Shown piece by piece: positions 60,103-64,000 of a stretch of DNA of 64,000 nucleotides; within the stretch, counting starts at the first letter, position 1; each line of letters starts with the position of its first letter. The notes beneath the pieces are model-generated. The model was not told the DNA's origin and made no database searches. It saw nothing but the letters and a program-made list of their open reading frames with translations. The translations under genes and the position numbers were made by a program. This DNA is from Paramacrobiotus metropolitanus (Eukaryota; Tardigrada; Eutardigrada; Parachela; Macrobiotidae): NCBI RefSeq assembly GCF_019649055.1, contig NW_026570225.1, forward strand, positions 1,550,001 to 1,614,000, read 5' to 3'.

Positions 60103-60540
60103 GTGCAAACTTACTTTACGGAGATAATATATAGCAGATTCACAGTGCAGGTAAAATTACTGCTAAAATTGTTCAGCATGCTCCTAAAGGGTTCACATCC
60201 ACTTTGTTTTCAAAAAGTACCCGCCGTGAGACCAGCTAATTGGAAGCCCCGAAAACTTCTGATCAGAATAACCGGAAACCAAAACCCTTCAAAGTTTACA
60301 TCGAGTCAAAATACATCTATCTCACTGGATGCCATACAATACAGATACACCATTCGCACCGATCGCCCAACTAGTAATGCAATACTACTGTTGAACGGAG
60401 CGGCGGTTGCACAACAGCCAACATGCAAAGTAAAAAACGTAACCTACGGCTACGAAGAATCCGGAATGAACTGTTCAGTAATCAGTAGTCAAAATTTTCA
60501 AGCAGAATGGGAAGTTATCGTTTTGCCGGACGTGCCATAA
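60103..60540 (+). CDS. hypothetical protein, uncertain
   Basis: The 145-residue open frame ends in a stretch with two cysteines and a beta-strand-like pattern (ISLDAIQYRYTI, then ILLLNGAAVAQQ, then WEVIVLPDVP), which resembles a small secreted or Ig-like fold. I recognise no family. A GTAAAA at about 60151 and an AG at about 60219 suggest the 5' part may be intronic. It could also be a chance frame. Confidence 0.25.
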   Translation: MQTYFTEIIYSRFTVQVKLLLKLFSMLLKGSHPLCFQKVPAVRPANWKPRKLLIRITGNQNPSKFTSSQNTSISLDAIQYRYTIRTDRPTSNAILLLNGAAVAQQPTCKVKNVTYGYEESGMNCSVISSQNFQAEWEVIVLPDVP

Positions 60541-62032
60541 AATTGATTCTGGCAATCGAGTGCTAGTCAGAGCTCTCGCAACAACACCATTGACACTTTC
60601 TAGTGGTCAGAGCAATCGATCGAAAGTTATTTACCGCTGCCAATACCACTAACGGAAACTACGGAGTAACCTAATGAACAACACAAGCAAAAAACGGCAC
60701 ATGCGATTAGACTTACCGTTAGAATGTTTCGACAAGACTGTTTCCCGCTTCGCTTCGGTCTTTTAATGCAAGCCAGCAGCGGTGCACTTTATTTGCTAGT
60801 TATTCTGAAACGGCCGAATTTCAACATGAATTTACTTAACCTACAGGAGTACCAATATTCCAGGGATCGGTGGTGGCGGTGGCGCCTTGGTGGCGCGCAC
60901 CAGTGTCCCATTTTTGTACTGTAGCAAAGCTGGATACGGTGCTGTATCGTAACGAGATACGCTTTAGAAAGGGGACGAGGCCTTAGGCTGTTTTTGTTAC
61001 CGTTAAACGGAAATAATGGGATCTGTTCCTAAAAATTCTGTTCCTGCTAACACCGTTCTATCTTTATACCTACATCTCAGTGAGCGGAACCGTTACCACT
61101 GTGCGCCGTTTGGCCTTCTGTTCAGTATTACTATTATTAAAAGATTTTCAATATTCCCAGAATAATCAAAATGATAGCCAATGTCATGGATCAGAATGCA
61201 GATGCCGTGTAATTACAGAGTAACAGAGCAGTTAGCAAATTAGCGCCGCTCTTCGATTATTAGTCGTGCTATTACTATTAATTTTCCGTCTCGTGATTAT
61301 TAAATGCAAAATCTTACAACAAAAACACATTAAAATGAAAACTCTTAACAAATCAAAGCTAGTAAATTCACTGTAATGTATCGTTCTGTGTCTGTTTTCA
61401 TATAATAAATTCATTCCTATCAAAGTTTGGACAATATGCCAAACGATATTTTGACCTATGGCTAGATTTTGAATTGTACTAAAATTATTTTCCTGGAAAT
61501 TGATCGTAGACCACAAGAGCATCCGAGGCGAAGCCGAGGATGACTCTTGTATATCAAATATTGAGCGCCGAGCGCAGCCTTGTTAAAATATTACTCGTCG
61601 CTTGAAACGGAATCCAGTTCGGCCGACGGCCGACGCGCTATGCCCGAGTACTGCACTGACAGCAGTGAAACTGCAGTGTGAAACTTCAAAACTTAGGCAA
61701 AAAAATCGCAGATCTCGCTGCATCAAGCCAAACCGTACCTTTTGGCTTGCCCGCCTATTGAACAAGGGTTCCCGAGTGGCAATGCGAGTGGGCTTACTAT
61801 GTTGACATTCGTTTTCCTTAGATCCTAGTTGCGGAAAATTTGGTAGTAATGGACTTAAGTCATGAGCGTTCGAAGTGCCATAAAACTATAAAGTCGAAAG
61901 CAAGCGGTATACTCCAAGTCTCCAACTGAAACTGATGGGAACGCTCCTACTGGAGCAACTGGAGGCCCGAACTGACGAACTGAACCGGTTCATTTCATCA
62001 GTTTGACTGGAGCTCCGCCCCTCCAGTTGAAG

Positions 62033-62186
62033 TACAATGTACGACAAAGAGGTTGAACCGATCAGTCGGTCCGCGGTTCAAAATAACCTCGCAAGCGTCC
62101 AAGTTTTAGTGGTGGCGTGTCGTTGCGAGGTTATTTTGAACCGCGGACCGACTGATCGGTTCAACCTCTTTTTGTCGTACATTGTA
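62033..62186. repeat. long near-perfect hairpin, 62-bp arms
   Basis: The left arm 62033-62094 is inverted at 62123-62186 with only a 2-base T bulge, around a 28-base loop. Arm identity implies recent formation or selection on structure. Confidence 0.92.
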
Positions 62187-62206
62187 TCTACTGTAGACTT
62201 TATTTA

Positions 62207-62265
62207 CAGGGTGCCATCTTGGCGAGAATCGTCAATTTGACGATTCTCGCCAGGATGGCACCCTG
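62207..62265. repeat. 59-base palindrome
   Basis: CAGGGTGCCATCTTGGCGAG and the next nine bases are inverted immediately, with one centre base and one mismatch. It begins 20 bases after the hairpin at 62033-62186. Confidence 0.9.
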
Positions 62266-63330
62266 TGGCGGTTGGCAGCCGTGCGCCTAAGGTGCGCCGG
62301 GAAGTCATCGTATGGCCCATAACAACAAGTTCTTATCCTGGCACTCTTTGAACAGCGCGCGTTACGCGCTGTTTATGCACTCAAAGATGTCCTTTAAACG
62401 CATGGCCAAAGTCCCTTCTCCGATCTTCTTCGCATTGGCTTCGATTCTCTTTGGCTTCCGGAGATTGTACCGCGCTGTGATATCCGTGAAGTCAATCATG
62501 TCGACCAAGTACTGCGGCGGACGGTACGCTTATGCTAAACATATCTATATGCATAACTAAGCATATGCTGCAAATGCAACCCCTCGTTCGCTGGATGGCT
62601 CGCTGTATACGAAAAATACGAGTATACATAGTTGTGGACCTGTGGTTTCCATTCTTGTCTTTTACGCTGGACGAGAGGCCGGAGAGCGTACAGGTATACC
62701 TCGAAACAAGACCTATGTTAGGCGCTAAACTTCAAAGCACTGTAGTCAGTCAGCGTATTCACCGCAAAGCAGCTTGTTTCCGTTGCCCTACCCCTAACAG
62801 TTCTGATTGGTGGCTGCCTTTTCTGATTGCATGATACCACACCGGACTGCAGCGCCGCATTGCAGGAGAACCTCTCTTAAAAATTAAAATACACATCTTT
62901 ATAACATTCAACCTGTAAGTAAGGAACCGAACGGGATTCGCAACTTCGCATGCGATAACATTTATAACATTCGTATCTTTATTTAGATACGCTTTCCACG
63001 GAACCGAATGCAGTTTTATCAGTGTAGAGGACCTCTGAATGACATTCTGCTAAACGTGTCAGTTATAACTGTAAGTCAGAGTTATTCAAGTATCAACTTT
63101 TATTAGCGATTCGTGCTGGGAAATGAATACAAGAGTATCAGTTAACAAAAAAAGCATAACATCATTTCCGTTCCGCCAAATGAAAGGCAAAGTAAACATC
63201 TTCCTTCTCTACCACGTCGCTAAATGTACCGAGAACAGACACTGCATTTCCTCTCTGAATCTCAATACCAATTCTTAAACTCTCCTGAGCGGGGGTTGCC
63301 TGTACTGTCGATGATCTTTCTCGACTGCTC

Positions 63331-63740
63331 TTAGAAGAACTTCTTCGTCAGTGGTCCAAATGTACCTGTAGTTTCGAACGCCAGCGGCTGTGCGATGTAA
63401 AGGTCTGCCAGCCCGCTATATTTTTCTAACTTCCGGTTTTCCCGTATTTCCGCTGCACAACCCGGCACTCTGGACGTCTGTGCGATGTACGTCTGCGCAA
63501 ATGTGTCCGCCACGGTTACATCCGACACCAGCGGCTTTCCGTTTTTCCAAGGAAAAGTTGTCACACCGTCGGGCCGCTTTCCATCGCTCTATCCAAGCCC
63601 GCCGGCTCGAGTGACGATTGCACTTTTGCCGAACTCAACACCCGTTTGGTCGCTTCATTCAAAACTGCGTGGACACCGTGTCTTCCTTTCGCTAACTTGC
63701 ATACCAGCTCGTGGTGTCCTAGACTGTTCTGCTAAACTTG
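63331..63740 (-). mobile_element. retrotransposon ORF remnant (post-RT region)
   Basis: The frame reads DGVTTFPWKNGKPLVSDVTV, ADTFAQTYI, KLEKYSGL and FETTGTFG. The WDVT-type motif, KYS and ETLG-like motif in this order are typical of the C-terminal part of reverse-transcriptase polyproteins in invertebrate genomes. An upstream piece (GHHELVCKLAKGRHGVH) is in another frame, so the copy is broken. The exact clade is not determined. Confidence 0.55.
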
Positions 63741-64000
63741 CTTGGGTTAACAAATACAGGTGCATACAGGTGCATACGGTATTAAGCCGGAAACATCGCA
63801 AAATAATAACGATAAACGCTAACGTTGTTGTGCAAATGGTAATTACTTATGTACAAGCACATCTTAACAGAATATCTATATTATTCTTATTTTATCAGTC
63901 TTGAAGTACTCCTAAGCAAACTCTGTAAACAGAATACAATTAATTCAGGTTTTATAATGTGCTACAGCTGATACTAGGAGTGCAGATCAGATTATATACT

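Noticed and set aside
62532-62834. 100-residue frame at 62.5 kb
   Set aside because: No recognisable domain; a chance frame is likelier.

Overview
This window looks like nuclear DNA from a small metazoan. The coding genes are split by many short GT-AG introns, several neighbours are arranged divergently or convergently with a few hundred bases between them, and the recognisable proteins are animal housekeeping proteins. A predicted secreted protein with a clip-domain-like cysteine pattern hints at an ecdysozoan or panarthropod, possibly a tardigrade, but nothing here fixes the species.

Layout. 1-4.3 kb: no confident gene, one candidate minus-strand exon and an AT microsatellite. 4.3-12.5 kb (+): rotatin (RTTN), about 11 exons. 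13.3-14.3 kb (-): two-exon secreted clip-like protein. 14.6-17.2 kb (-): a chain of about ten 43-69 base exons without a usable common reading frame, whose introns carry box C/D snoRNAs with guides matching 18S and 28S rRNA; I read this as a multi-snoRNA host gene. 18.2-20.9 kb: foldback elements and a nested transposon stack (a Harbinger-like element inside a hAT-like element, both with target-site duplications). 21.4 kb (-): tRNA-Gly(GCC). 22.4-25.0 kb (+): LARP7. 26.1-26.9 kb (-): phosphomannomutase without introns. 29.7-31.0 kb (+): six-finger C2H2 protein with a PLDLS motif. 33.2-34.4 kb (-): NTPCR. 35.0-35.9 kb (+): NHP2. 36.3-39.7 kb (-): NSMCE1, with a hAT-like element in an intron. 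40.2-41.6 kb (+): MRPS10. 42.1-45.4 kb (-): HIRIP3-like protein. 46.9-58.3 kb (mostly -): an EGF-repeat locus with duplicated blocks, an inverted segment and many one-base frame breaks. 58.5 kb (-): one orphan phospholipase C X-domain exon. 59.8-64 kb: perfect palindromes, one hypothetical ORF and a retrotransposon fragment.

Themes. RNA biology is well represented (C/D snoRNA host, NHP2 of H/ACA snoRNPs, LARP7 of the 7SK snRNP, MRPS10), which may be coincidental. The right third, from about 46 kb, is structurally unstable: duplication, inversion and hairpins. Splice junctions were assigned by eye from GT/AG signals, frame and family homology; no search was run.
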